Position numbers and translations under genes: made by a program | Notes under the pieces: model-generated | The model's input: the letters and a program-made list of their open reading frames with translations, nothing else | Told to the model about the DNA's origin: nothing | Databases searched by the model: none | In this document: positions 1 through 8,191 of the stretch, in pieces | How the letters are laid out: the number at the start of each line of letters is the position of its first letter | Numbering within the stretch: position 1 is the stretch's first letter | From: Polaromonas sp. CG_9.7 | Lineage (GTDB): Bacteria; Pseudomonadota; Gammaproteobacteria; Burkholderiales; Burkholderiaceae_C | Direction of reading: 5' to 3' | Assembly (NCBI RefSeq): GCF_015752205.1 | Contig: NZ_JADOVG010000002.1 | Span: forward strand, 62,001 to 126,000 | Length of the DNA stretch: 64,000 nt

Positions 1-451
1 CCTCAGCGCCGCACCCAGCGCCTCAAGCCCGGCGGTCGATGCGCGTGACCGCATCGGCCGTGGCCCCTGGCAAAATGCCAAGGGCGTGATCGTGGCCACC
101 AGCGTAGACAACCTGCACAGCGCCAGCAACCAGCTCACCAAGCAGACCGCGCTGACGGAAAAAGGCGAGGTCGTCAATGGCCGGGGCGATGCGGTCAACA
201 TGCACGACATCCTGACCGGCTCCACCCCGGACGGCCGACTGGCCACGGCGGCCAAGGACACCACCTGCGGCAACTGGACCCAGAGCGCAGAAGGCTCGGC
301 CATCGTGGGCCACCATGACCGCGACGGCACCAACCCCGATCCGGTCGCTAACGTTTCGTGGAATGCATCGCACGGCACGCGCGGCTGCGGCATGGACGCG
401 CTCAAGTCCACCGGTGGCGCAGGGCTGATGTACTGTTTTGCTGCGAATTAA
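1..451 (+). CDS. Endostatin/lectin-like domain protein, C-terminal part (5' end outside window)
   Basis: The reading frame is open from the left window edge to the TAA at 449-451, so the start lies upstream. The visible ~149 residues begin with a low-complexity Ala/Ser/Pro linker, followed by RGPWQNAKGVIVATSVDNLH and ending in GLMYCFAAN. The spacing of three cysteines (TTCGNW, RGCGMD, MYCF) and the pattern 'DGRLAT...C.NW...W.ASH..RGC......YCF' resemble the C-type-lectin-like fold of collagen XV/XVIII endostatin domains and related bacterial extracellular domains. A Ser/Pro-rich linker before such a domain suggests a secreted or surface protein. The fold assignment is from pattern memory; function is unknown. 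It is followed by about 650 bases without an intact gene. Confidence 0.75.
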   Translation, partial: LSAAPSASSPAVDARDRIGRGPWQNAKGVIVATSVDNLHSASNQLTKQTALTEKGEVVNGRGDAVNMHDILTGSTPDGRLATAAKDTTCGNWTQSAEGSAIVGHHDRDGTNPDPVANVSWNASHGTRGCGMDALKSTGGAGLMYCFAAN

Positions 452-489
452 AAATTTTTTGGTTTGAGTCGGCAGGTTGCCACGCATTT

Positions 490-594
490 TTATGCGTTGC
501 CAGCTACTGTCTCGTCAAGCGCAAGTGTCGGGTAGAGCCGCTTGCGCTTGAAGCGGCCATTCTTGGCCGTGAATTGCCAGTTGACCTTGGCCTT
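490..594 (-). pseudogene. Transposase C-terminal fragment, IS630-like (relic)
   Basis: On the minus strand this stretch encodes SLKAKVNWQFTAKNGRF, then KRKRLYPTLAL and a stop. The 'WQFT...R.K.K.LYP' pattern is like the C-terminal end of IS630-family DDE transposases. No start codon, catalytic DDE residues or terminal inverted repeats remain. The surrounding 452-1097 interval (646 bases) holds no intact gene with known homology, only this and two other coding-like scraps, so I read it as a zone of gene decay. The family assignment is tentative. Confidence 0.35.
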
Positions 595-685
595 TAGACT
601 GTTTGCATGGGCCTGCCGGGTGGCGATCTGGCTTCAAATGTCTTGACGCTGTCAAGTCGTCGGTCAAGACCTTGTTTTGCCGGCT

Positions 686-854
686 TTAGCTCCCCAGCGC
701 CATGCTCCATGGTTGCCACCAGAGCTGCGCTGGCCCTCGGGCAATCCCATAGTCAGCTTTCCTCCAGGGCTTGAACTGCGATACCTGGCGGTTCAGTGCC
801 ATCTCCAGATATTCCTGGAATTTTTTTGAGTCGCTCAATCTTGCGCTCGCTCAT
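686..854 (-). pseudogene. Short frameshifted coding remnant
   Basis: From an ATG at 854 the minus strand reads MSERKIERLKK and then meets a run of seven A. Removing one base there joins it to a second frame (FQEYLEMALNRQVSQF... to ...WSMALGS, TAA at 686-688), giving about 55 residues with protein-like composition (amphipathic start, several tryptophans). The 169-base length is one base more than a whole number of codons. I do not recognise the product. It could be a slippery-run frameshift in a decayed gene or chance. Confidence 0.25.
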
Positions 855-926
855 ATGCGCAATGTCCTGCAGCCAAGATCATTCTTGTGCTGCCAAGGTA
901 GCGCTGCAGTGTTCCATCCTCCCTTG

Positions 927-1055
927 TCAGGCGTCAGTTAATTTGTGATGAAGCACCGGGTCGCCCAGGCGTATGGCCGAGTCGATCCAGAAGATCGATT
1001 CAGGTTCCCGTGGCCACTTGCAAGGGTTATTACTTGATTGACAGTTGATGTTCAT
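927..1055 (-). CDS. Possible small protein, 42 aa, unknown
   Basis: An open frame of 42 codons plus stop begins with ATG at 1055 and ends at 927. It contains WPREPESIFWIDSAIRLGDP, which has normal amino-acid composition. No clear ribosome binding site is visible. It lies on the minus strand in line with the two other scraps at 686-854 and 490-594, so it may equally be the remnant of a larger gene. Function unknown. Confidence 0.25.
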   Translation of the reverse strand: MNINCQSSNNPCKWPREPESIFWIDSAIRLGDPVLHHKLTDA

Positions 1056-1081
1056 GCCTCTACATTGAATATATGAAACAT

Positions 1082-1100
1082 CATTCCAAATAATAGAATG
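1082..1100. promoter_or_regulatory. Inverted repeat over the start of the IclR-type regulator gene
   Basis: CATTC at 1082-1086 and GAATG at 1096-1100 form a perfect 5-bp inverted repeat with a 9-bp AT-rich spacer (CAAATAATA), and the right arm contains the ATG of the regulator gene. IclR-type regulators often bind short palindromes at their own promoters, so autoregulation is plausible. This is inference from position and symmetry only. Confidence 0.3.
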
Positions 1101-1856
1101 GATAAAACATTAATCAAAGGCGTGCACTTGCTGCAGCTTATGGTCGAGTCGGCACGGCCTTGGACTGTGTCGGGTCTGTCCAAGGCATTGGGCTTGCAAG
1201 GCAGTAACGTGCATCGCACTTTGCAGACGTGGTGCGCGTTGGGAGTTGTCGCGCAGTCGGAGAAAACGGGCGAATACCACTGCACGCTTAAGTTGTTCGA
1301 ATGGGGTTGCAAGGTGGCCGGTTGCTTCGATGTGCGGCGCCTTGCCCGCGAGCATCTGCTGCAACTGGCCCATACCTCACAGGAAACGATCCACTTGTCT
1401 GTGCTGGAAGGCGCGGAAATTGTTTATCTCGACAAGATCGACAGCCCGCAACCGGTACGCGCCTATTCCGAAGTTGGCGGCCGGGCTCCAGCGCACTGTG
1501 TGGCCACGGGAAAAGCACTGCTGGCCTATGGCGACTTGCGCGCACTGGATCATCTCCCCAATCCTTTGCCGTGCCCAACTTCCAAAACGATTGGATCGCT
1601 GGAGAAGCTCAAGGCAGAGCTGGTCCGGATCCGTGCGTGCGGCTATGCCACCAACTTTGAAGAGTGGCGCGAAGGGGTGCACGGCCTGGGCGCTGTAATT
1701 TTTGATGCGAGTGGTGTGGCGGTGGCTGCCGTGGGATTGTCCGCACCTGCCAGCCGCATGGGGGACGAACGGGTCCGGCAACTGGGTCAATTGGTATGGG
1801 AAACAGCGCAAAAAATTACGCGGGCGCTTGGAGGACGCGTGCAGCAGGATTCATGA
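1098..1856 (+). CDS. IclR-family transcriptional regulator of the sulfoacetate operon
   Basis: The 252-residue protein has the IclR layout: an N-terminal winged helix-turn-helix (about residues 5-65, with VSGLSKALGLQGSNVHRTL as recognition region) and a C-terminal effector-binding domain (about 75-245, with HLSVLEGAEIVYLDKIDS and the conserved VGGRAPAHCVATGKALLAY). Length is typical. It is encoded 51 bases upstream of and codirectional with a tripartite uptake system and two sulfoacetate-type enzymes, so it most likely senses the substrate or its CoA thioester and controls the operon. The role is inferred from context; equivalent to SauR by position only. Confidence 0.85.
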   Translation: MDKTLIKGVHLLQLMVESARPWTVSGLSKALGLQGSNVHRTLQTWCALGVVAQSEKTGEYHCTLKLFEWGCKVAGCFDVRRLAREHLLQLAHTSQETIHLSVLEGAEIVYLDKIDSPQPVRAYSEVGGRAPAHCVATGKALLAYGDLRALDHLPNPLPCPTSKTIGSLEKLKAELVRIRACGYATNFEEWREGVHGLGAVIFDASGVAVAAVGLSAPASRMGDERVRQLGQLVWETAQKITRALGGRVQQDS

Positions 1857-1907
1857 AATGTTGCGGTGGTAAGCCGCTTCCTGTAAATCAACTATTTAGG
1901 AGACAAC

Positions 1908-2867
1908 ATGAAACGACATCATTTCGCAATGGCCTTCATGGCCGGATCAGCTCTCGGGCTGACCGCCTTGCCTGCTCTGGCCCAGGACAAATACCCCAAC
2001 CGTCCAATCGAACTGGTGGTGACCTTTGGTCCGGGTGGCGGTGCCGACACCATGGGCCGCAAGATGTCCCAATTGCTGGAAAAGAGCATGGGCGTTCCCG
2101 TGCCGGTTTCAAATGTAAGCGGCGCATCGGGCAATGCTGGCCTTTCCAAGCTGCTTTCGGCGCCTGCAGACGGCTACACCGCCGGCACGCTGATCGCGCT
2201 GACCGTGTCATCGTGGGCTGCAGGCTTGGGCACCTCCAAACCCAGCGACTTTGCCATTGCGGCCATCGTGCAAGACTCGCCGTCCATGTTGTTTGTGCCC
2301 AATGACAGCGTACACAAGACCTTCAAAGACTTCCTGTCCTATGCGCAAAAGAAACCAGGTGCTCTGAAGATCGCGACTTCCGGCTACGGCACCCAGGACG
2401 ACATCACGCTGAAATACTTTGCCTCCAAGGGCTACAAGACAACCAACGTCCCTTTTGAGAAGCCTGCCGAGCGTTATGCGTCACCACTGGGCAGGCACAC
2501 CGACGCCATTTATGAAGAGCCTGGTGACGTGGGCCCCTTTCTCAAGAGCGGAAAGATGCGCCCCCTTGTGGTGTTCAGCGACACACGCCATCCAGCGTTC
2601 CCGGAGGTGCCTACGTCCAAAGAACTGGGATTCGAGATTGGTGATCTGCCGAACTTCCGTGCCATCGCGGTCAGTGCCAAAACCCCTCCCGAGTTGCTAA
2701 AAACACTGTCTTCAGCGGTCAACGCCGCGCTGGCAACGCCTGAATGGAAGGCTGTCTGCGCAGACACCTATACCTGCGTTTCTCGCAGCTACACCCCGGC
2801 CGAAGCGCAAACCTACGTCGCAGGGTTTCAAACCAAAGTCAGCGAGTACCTGAAGGCATTCAAATGA
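1908..2867 (+). CDS. tctC: Tripartite tricarboxylate transporter substrate-binding protein (Bug/TctC family)
   Basis: A 319-residue periplasmic solute receptor. It opens with a Sec signal peptide (cleavage near LPALAQD) followed by the Bug hallmark YPNRPIELVVTFGPGGGAD, which forms part of the ligand pocket. A good ribosome binding site (AGGAG, about 1899) precedes the ATG. It is followed directly by the two membrane components TctB and TctA, so this is a complete three-component importer. Bug receptors usually bind carboxylates; the downstream enzymes suggest sulfoacetate as ligand (inference). Confidence 0.92.
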   Translation: MKRHHFAMAFMAGSALGLTALPALAQDKYPNRPIELVVTFGPGGGADTMGRKMSQLLEKSMGVPVPVSNVSGASGNAGLSKLLSAPADGYTAGTLIALTVSSWAAGLGTSKPSDFAIAAIVQDSPSMLFVPNDSVHKTFKDFLSYAQKKPGALKIATSGYGTQDDITLKYFASKGYKTTNVPFEKPAERYASPLGRHTDAIYEEPGDVGPFLKSGKMRPLVVFSDTRHPAFPEVPTSKELGFEIGDLPNFRAIAVSAKTPPELLKTLSSAVNAALATPEWKAVCADTYTCVSRSYTPAEAQTYVAGFQTKVSEYLKAFK

Positions 2868-3421
2868 CTGTCAGCATCTGGCGGCGGCAGCTCGCCGGGC
2901 CACTGGCCTTTGTGGTGGCGGCACTCTTGCTGCGCTCGCGCGTGGTCGAGTCTCCCGAGATGGCGGCTCAGATCACGCGGGGGCTGGTAGGGCCCGCCAC
3001 CTGGCCGACCCTCATGATGTGGGCCATTGCAGCATTCGGCTTGTTCTGGACGCTGCAGCGCGCGGTGACGGTCCTGCGCGCCAAGGGCTCTGTCAACGCC
3101 ACAGCGCTGATCAATGCCCCCTCCCAGGATGCGCTGAAAACGCCGTTTTCGACGCTGATTGGACTGGGCGTCAGCTTCATCCTGGTGTATGGCTATTTGC
3201 TGCCTGTGATCGGGTTTGCTGCCTCCACACTGTTGTATCTCGTGTGCTGGTGCCTGTTGGGCGGCATGCGAAAACCGTTGCAGATCGGGCTGATCGGCCT
3301 GCTGGGAACCACCTTTTTGTTGTACCTGTTCGTGAAGCTGGCTTCGATGCCGCTGGATCGTGGCCAGGGTGTGATGGGTGAAGCCTCGATCGCCTTGTAC
3401 CGCCTGTTGGGTATCTACTGA
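2864..3421 (+). CDS. tctB: Tripartite tricarboxylate transporter small membrane subunit TctB
   Basis: The 185-residue protein has four predicted hydrophobic segments (around LAGPLAFVVAALLL, LMMWAIAAFGLF, LIGLGVSFILVYGYLL and the pair near FAASTLLYLVCWCLL/LIGLLGTTFLLYLF), matching TctB proteins. The start is set by an ATGA overlap with the stop of tctC, implying translational coupling. A longer in-frame extension upstream lies inside tctC and is rejected. It works with TctA in the inner membrane. Confidence 0.88.
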   Translation: MTVSIWRRQLAGPLAFVVAALLLRSRVVESPEMAAQITRGLVGPATWPTLMMWAIAAFGLFWTLQRAVTVLRAKGSVNATALINAPSQDALKTPFSTLIGLGVSFILVYGYLLPVIGFAASTLLYLVCWCLLGGMRKPLQIGLIGLLGTTFLLYLFVKLASMPLDRGQGVMGEASIALYRLLGIY

Positions 3422-3434
3422 GGGAGCACACGCT

Positions 3435-4952
3435 TTGGACACTTTGATCAATTTGTTTCACGGACTGCTGGCCGCTCTGGAGCCGATGAATTTCGGCATC
3501 ATGCTCATTGGCCTTGCCGTGGGCACCATCGCTGGCGCACTGCCGGGTATCTCGTTCGTCAATGCCATGGCCATGGCATTGCCCTTCACCTACGCCATGA
3601 CACCCGTGAGCGCCATGGTGTTTCTTGGCGGCATCTACGCCGGAGGCGTCTTTGGCGGTTCGATCTCAGCCATCCTGATCAACATACCAGGCACACCGGC
3701 ATCGTTGCCCACCTGTTGGGAAGGCTTCTCCATGACCAAACGCGGAGAGGCCTCCCGGGCGCTGATGCTGGCGCTGCTGGCGTCTGCGTTGGGGGGTATA
3801 GCCAGTGCTTTGCTGCTCACTTTTGGCGCACCTCCATTCGCCGAGATTGCACTCACATTTGACCAGCCAGAGTTCTTTGCCGCCACCTTTCTTGGCCTGA
3901 TCAGCGTTATTGCGATTGCCAAAGAAGCACCGGCCGTGAGTATGGTTTCGCTGTTTTGCGGCATTTTGATTGGCACCGTTGGGGTCGATCCTTTGTACGG
4001 CATGCCGCGTCTGACTTTCGGTCTGCCTGCGCTGCAAAACGGCATTGACTTTGTGGTGGTCATGATCGGCTTGTTCGCCTTGACAGAGGTGCTGGAGATG
4101 TTGGGCAAGCGCGGTCACGGGCAAGGCGATGCCAAGAATGTGCGCATGCGCCTGCCGTCGCTCAAGGATCTCTGGGCGCTCAGGGCACCTGCCATGCGCG
4201 GAACCGCCATTGGCTGCCTGCTTGGGACGGTGCCCGGCGCGGGGGCGACGGTAGGCGCTGTAGTCGCTTATGGCATCGAAAAACAGGTTTCGCCACGCGG
4301 GCATGAGTTTGGCACGGGCGTGGAAGCCGGGCTGGTGGCGCCAGAAGCGGCCAACAGCGCGACTACCGGCGCTGCCATGATTCCCCTGCTGACGCTGGGC
4401 ATCCCCGGCAGTGCCGCGACAGCCATCATGCTTGCCGCCCTGGTGTTGCACGGCATCACGCCGGGCCCGCTGTTGTTCACCACCCAAACCGACCTGGTTT
4501 ACACCGTGTTTGCGAGCCTGATCCTGGCCAACCTGTTCATGATCGGTGCGGGCATGCTGGTGGCGCGCGGCTTTGCCACCTTGATGAAAGTGCCGCCCAC
4601 TGTTCTGGGGGCCTTCATCGTGGTGTTGAGTGTGGTGGGTGCTTATGGTGTGCGCAACAACATCATCGACGTTTACATCTGCCTGGGATTCGGTGTGCTG
4701 GGCTACGTGATGAAGCACTTCAGCTTTCCTTCTGCGCCCTTGGTATTGGGCGTCATTCTGGGCCCGTTGGCGGAACGTTATTTCATGACTTCGATGGCCA
4801 ATTACGACAACGACCCGACCATCTTCCTGACCCGTCCGATCAGCGGCAGCATCATGGCTTTTTCCCTCGTGTTCGTCATCTGGGCACTGGTGCCCGGCAT
4901 TGGTGGGAAAGTACTGAAACTGTTTGCGCGACGCAACAAACTAACCGCCTGA
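3435..4952 (+). CDS. tctA: Tripartite tricarboxylate transporter large permease TctA
   Basis: A 505-residue polytopic membrane protein of the TctA family, with the characteristic early motif GTIAGALPGISFVNAMAMA and the repeat-like second motif LLGTVPGAGATVGAVVAYG about 250 residues later, reflecting the inverted two-repeat architecture. The best start is the TTG at 3435 (reads MDTLINLFHGLL) because an AGGGAG ribosome binding site directly abuts the tctB stop 8 bases upstream. The more upstream ATG lies inside tctB. It forms the translocation channel for the ligand delivered by TctC. Confidence 0.92.
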   Translation: MDTLINLFHGLLAALEPMNFGIMLIGLAVGTIAGALPGISFVNAMAMALPFTYAMTPVSAMVFLGGIYAGGVFGGSISAILINIPGTPASLPTCWEGFSMTKRGEASRALMLALLASALGGIASALLLTFGAPPFAEIALTFDQPEFFAATFLGLISVIAIAKEAPAVSMVSLFCGILIGTVGVDPLYGMPRLTFGLPALQNGIDFVVVMIGLFALTEVLEMLGKRGHGQGDAKNVRMRLPSLKDLWALRAPAMRGTAIGCLLGTVPGAGATVGAVVAYGIEKQVSPRGHEFGTGVEAGLVAPEAANSATTGAAMIPLLTLGIPGSAATAIMLAALVLHGITPGPLLFTTQTDLVYTVFASLILANLFMIGAGMLVARGFATLMKVPPTVLGAFIVVLSVVGAYGVRNNIIDVYICLGFGVLGYVMKHFSFPSAPLVLGVILGPLAERYFMTSMANYDNDPTIFLTRPISGSIMAFSLVFVIWALVPGIGGKVLKLFARRNKLTA

Positions 4953-5011
4953 ACCCAGGACAACACAACTGCTGGCCAGGCGCGAGCCTGTCAGCCTAAC
5001 CGGGAATCTCC

Positions 5012-6436
5012 ATGCAAACAAATCAAACCTCTGACGCAACCGGACCCGTCGCCGATCAGGTGCAGCGCGCCCGCGCCGCACAGCAAGTGGCCAATCAGTA
5101 CGACCAGGCGCGCATCGATGAACTGGTGGCTGCCGCCGGCTGGGCCATCATTGAACCTGCCCGCAATCAGGCGCTTGCCGAGATGGCCGTGGCTGAAACC
5201 GGTGTCGGCAATGTGGCCGACAAGGTGCGCAAAAACCACCGCAAGACGCTGGGGCTGCTGCGTGACCTGCAAGGTGCCAGATCGGTCGGCGTGATTGCCG
5301 AAGACAAGGCGCTGGGCATCGTGGAAATCGCCCGTCCTGTGGGCGTGGTGTGTGCGGTCACGCCCTCCACCAATCCGGGTGCTACCCCGGCCAACAAGAT
5401 CATCAATGCGCTGAAAGGGCGCAATGCCGTCATCGTCGCCCCCTCGCCCAAGGGGCAGGGCACGGCGCAGCGACTGGTGGATTTCATCCATGCCGAGTTT
5501 GACCGCATCGGTGCGCCGCGCGATCTGGTGCAGGTGCTGCCCGCACCCATCAACAAACAAGCCACCGCCGAATTGATGGCGCTGTGCGATCTGGTAGTGG
5601 CCACCGGCTCGCAGGCGAATGTACGTGCAGCCTACAGCTGCGGCACTCCTGCTTTTGGTGTGGGTGCCGGTAATGTCGCCGGTATCGTGGATGAAACCGC
5701 CGATGTCCAGGCCGCTGCCGAGCGCATCGTGCGCTCCAAGACTTTCGACAACGCCACCAGCTGTTCGTCGGAAAACAGTCTGGTGGTGCTGGCCAGCGTG
5801 CGCGACGCGCTGCTCAAGGCGCTGAGCGATCAAGGCGCGCATTTGCTCAGCGCCGCGCAGGCGGAGCACCTGCAGCGGGTCATGTGGCCGCAGGGCAAGC
5901 TCTCGGGCGACGTCACCGGCAAGTCGGCGCAGCACATTGCAGCGCTGGCAGGCTTTGACGATCTGGCGGCCGCCAAGCCATTGGTGCTCATGGTAGACCA
6001 GGGGGCGCACGACGTGGGCGCAGATCACCCCTACTCAGGCGAAAAACTCAGCCCGGTGCTTACCCTCTACACCGTGCCCGACTTTGAAGCTGCCATGCAG
6101 ATGGTGGAGCGTCTGTACGCCTGGCAAGGTGCCGGGCACTCTGTGGGGCTGCACACGAAAAACCCGGATCGGGCCTTGGCGCTCGGGCTGCGGCTGCCCG
6201 TGTCGCGCGTCATCGTCGAGCAGGCCCACTGCATCGCTGCGGGTGGCAGTTTCGACAACGGCCTGCCGTTTTCACTCTCCATGGGTTGCGGCACCTGGGG
6301 CGGCAACAACTTCTCCGACAACATGAACTACCGGCATTACCTGAACACCACACGCGTCTCCATGCCGATCCCGGAAAAAATGCCCACCGAACGCGAAATT
6401 TTCGGCAGCTATTTCGACAAGTATGGTGCCCTATGA
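5012..6436 (+). CDS. sauS: Acylating sulfoacetaldehyde dehydrogenase (SauS-like)
   Basis: A 474-residue CoA-acylating aldehyde dehydrogenase related to the N-terminal half of AdhE. The catalytic cysteine is C251 in NATSCSSENS, and the nucleotide/glycine motif GVGAGNVAGIVDETAD lies before it. Length and sequence resemble SauS of Cupriavidus necator, which interconverts sulfoacetyl-CoA and sulfoacetaldehyde with NAD(P)H. It is followed without a gap by a CoA ligase (ATGA overlap) and preceded by an uptake system. Other short acyl-CoA substrates cannot be excluded from sequence alone. Confidence 0.8.
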   Translation: MQTNQTSDATGPVADQVQRARAAQQVANQYDQARIDELVAAAGWAIIEPARNQALAEMAVAETGVGNVADKVRKNHRKTLGLLRDLQGARSVGVIAEDKALGIVEIARPVGVVCAVTPSTNPGATPANKIINALKGRNAVIVAPSPKGQGTAQRLVDFIHAEFDRIGAPRDLVQVLPAPINKQATAELMALCDLVVATGSQANVRAAYSCGTPAFGVGAGNVAGIVDETADVQAAAERIVRSKTFDNATSCSSENSLVVLASVRDALLKALSDQGAHLLSAAQAEHLQRVMWPQGKLSGDVTGKSAQHIAALAGFDDLAAAKPLVLMVDQGAHDVGADHPYSGEKLSPVLTLYTVPDFEAAMQMVERLYAWQGAGHSVGLHTKNPDRALALGLRLPVSRVIVEQAHCIAAGGSFDNGLPFSLSMGCGTWGGNNFSDNMNYRHYLNTTRVSMPIPEKMPTEREIFGSYFDKYGAL

Positions 6437-8016
6437 GCACGGCAGACGCCCAGGCCTGCACAGTCTTCGTTAAGGGCAGCTTGCGCCAGCTCATCGAGCA
6501 ACAAGCGCATGCCCGGCACGACGCGGTCTATGCGCAGGAAGGAGAAGGCGATGCAGCCCTTAGCTACGCTGATTTGCTGTCAAGCTGCCAAGGGGTGGCC
6601 CGGGTGCTGGCGCAGCAAGGCTTGGCAAAGGGCGACACGGTCTCGGTGGTCATGCCCAATGGACTCAACACCTTGCGCATTTTGCTGGGCGGCATGTGGT
6701 CGGGCCACTGCGTGAACCCGGTCAACCTGCTGGCCCAGCCCGAGCAGATGCGCTATGTGCTGGAGCATTCGGACTGCAAGCTGGTGATTGCCACAGCGCA
6801 ATGGGCCGGGCAGGTACAGGCCTTGCTCAAGACCATCGCGCGCCCGGTGAAACTGCTGGTGACTACTGAGAGCCTCGCCAGCCTGCCTGGCGAAGAGCCG
6901 GTCAGCGGCGTATCCAGCCATGACCTTGACACGGCCAACCGTGTGCGATCCGATGATGCTGCCCTGCTCATGTACACGTCGGGCACCACCGGCTTGCCCA
7001 AGGGTGTGCTGCTCACGCATACGCAGCTCGCTTGCAATGCCGCCGCCATTGCCACCGAGCACCAGCTTGGCGCGCAAGACCGTGTACTGGCGGTGCTGCC
7101 GCTGTACCACATCAATGCATTTGTCGTCACCATGCTGGCGCCTCTTGCATCGGGCGGCAGCCTGGTGCTGGCAGACAAATTCTCGGTGGGGCGGTTTTGG
7201 CCGCAAGTGGCTCGCAACGCCTGCACCTGGATCAACCTGGTGCCGACCATGGTGTCGTATTTGCTGGAAGCCCCCGCGCCTTCGCCAGAGGTCACCGGAC
7301 CGCTGCGTTTTTGCCGTTCGGCATCGGCTTCCTTGCCGCCAGAGCATTTGCAGGGTTTCGAGAAAAAGTTTGGCGTTGGCGTGATCGAAACCATGGGGCT
7401 GACGGAAACCGCAGCGCCTTCGTTCTCGAACCCGCTGCAAATTGAGTTGCGCAAGCTGGGCTCGGTGGGCAAGGCCTCGGGCTGCGAGGCGCGGGTGGTC
7501 GATGCGCAATTCCAGACGCTCGCCGACGGCGATACCGGAGAAGTGGTGATTCGCGGTGGCCAGGTGATGAGGGGCTACTACAAGAACCCGCAGGCCACCC
7601 AGGCGGCCCTCACGCCCGATGGCTGGCTGCGCACCGGCGACCTCGGGCACCGCGATGCCGATGGGTTCTTCTTCATCACGGGGCGCATCAAGGAGCTCAT
7701 CATCAAAGGGGGCGAAAACATCGCGCCGCGCGAGATCGATGAGGTTTTGCTGCGTTATCCCGATGTGCTCGACGCGGCGGCTACCGGCATCCCCGACAAG
7801 CACTACGGGCAGGAAATCATGGTGTGCGTGGTGCTGCGGCCAGGCCGCCAGCCCGACGAAGTTGCCTTGCGCGCTTTCTGCGCAACCCATCTGGGCCGTT
7901 TCAAGTGCCCCAAAGTGATCCATTTTGTGGATGACCTTCCGCGTGGTCCCTCGGGCAAGGTGCAAAGGCTGAAGCTGCTGGAGTTCGTCAAGAGCTTGAC
8001 CGGCGTCCATGGCTAG
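6433..8016 (+). CDS. sauT: Sulfoacetate-CoA ligase-like AMP-forming acyl-CoA synthetase (SauT-like)
   Basis: The 527-residue protein belongs to the ANL adenylating superfamily, with the P-loop-like MYTSGTTGLPKG, the GLTET(A) motif, the hinge region DGWLRTGDLGHRD, and the C-terminal catalytic lysine motif GPSGKVQRLKL. The ATG overlaps the sauS stop (ATGA). In C. necator the equivalent SauT activates sulfoacetate to sulfoacetyl-CoA, which SauS reduces. The order ligase after dehydrogenase and the dedicated importer agree with that pathway. The downstream enzyme sulfoacetaldehyde acetyltransferase is not in the window. Confidence 0.78.
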   Translation: MSTADAQACTVFVKGSLRQLIEQQAHARHDAVYAQEGEGDAALSYADLLSSCQGVARVLAQQGLAKGDTVSVVMPNGLNTLRILLGGMWSGHCVNPVNLLAQPEQMRYVLEHSDCKLVIATAQWAGQVQALLKTIARPVKLLVTTESLASLPGEEPVSGVSSHDLDTANRVRSDDAALLMYTSGTTGLPKGVLLTHTQLACNAAAIATEHQLGAQDRVLAVLPLYHINAFVVTMLAPLASGGSLVLADKFSVGRFWPQVARNACTWINLVPTMVSYLLEAPAPSPEVTGPLRFCRSASASLPPEHLQGFEKKFGVGVIETMGLTETAAPSFSNPLQIELRKLGSVGKASGCEARVVDAQFQTLADGDTGEVVIRGGQVMRGYYKNPQATQAALTPDGWLRTGDLGHRDADGFFFITGRIKELIIKGGENIAPREIDEVLLRYPDVLDAAATGIPDKHYGQEIMVCVVLRPGRQPDEVALRAFCATHLGRFKCPKVIHFVDDLPRGPSGKVQRLKLLEFVKSLTGVHG

Positions 8017-8084
8017 CCCCCCCCCATCACCCTGACCCGAAAAATTGCAGACCGCTTGGAAAGAACTGCATGAGGCAAATAATA

Positions 8085-8150
8085 ATTTGGCCAAAAATGG
8101 TTCTGGCGCAATCTTGGTAAGCCTAAGCCGCTATGAATTAAATAGTAAAT
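8085..8150 (-). repeat. Intergenic hairpin repeat, copy 1 (inverted orientation)
   Basis: Read on the minus strand this gives TTTACTATTTAATTCATAGC, then about 18 variable bases, then ATTGCGCCAGAACCATTTTT. The same layout (an AT-rich small stem around 'GCTAT...ATAGC', variable centre, 'TTGCGCxAAxxCC', T/A run) recurs at 9345, 14921, 30431, 37806, 38650 and 58778. It fills most of the 175-base gap between sauT and the convergent cheB. Confidence 0.55.
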
Positions 8151-8191
8151 GACGTCGGCATAACTTGCGATCAGTGCAGGGCGGTGCCAAG

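Noticed and set aside
3666..4718. 350-codon open frame on the minus strand
   Set aside because: It is antisense to tctA; the sense strand has the TctA motifs and membrane segments.
6580..8094. 504-codon open frame on the minus strand
   Set aside because: It is the antisense shadow of sauT; its composition (His/Gln/Arg-rich) is typical of such shadows.
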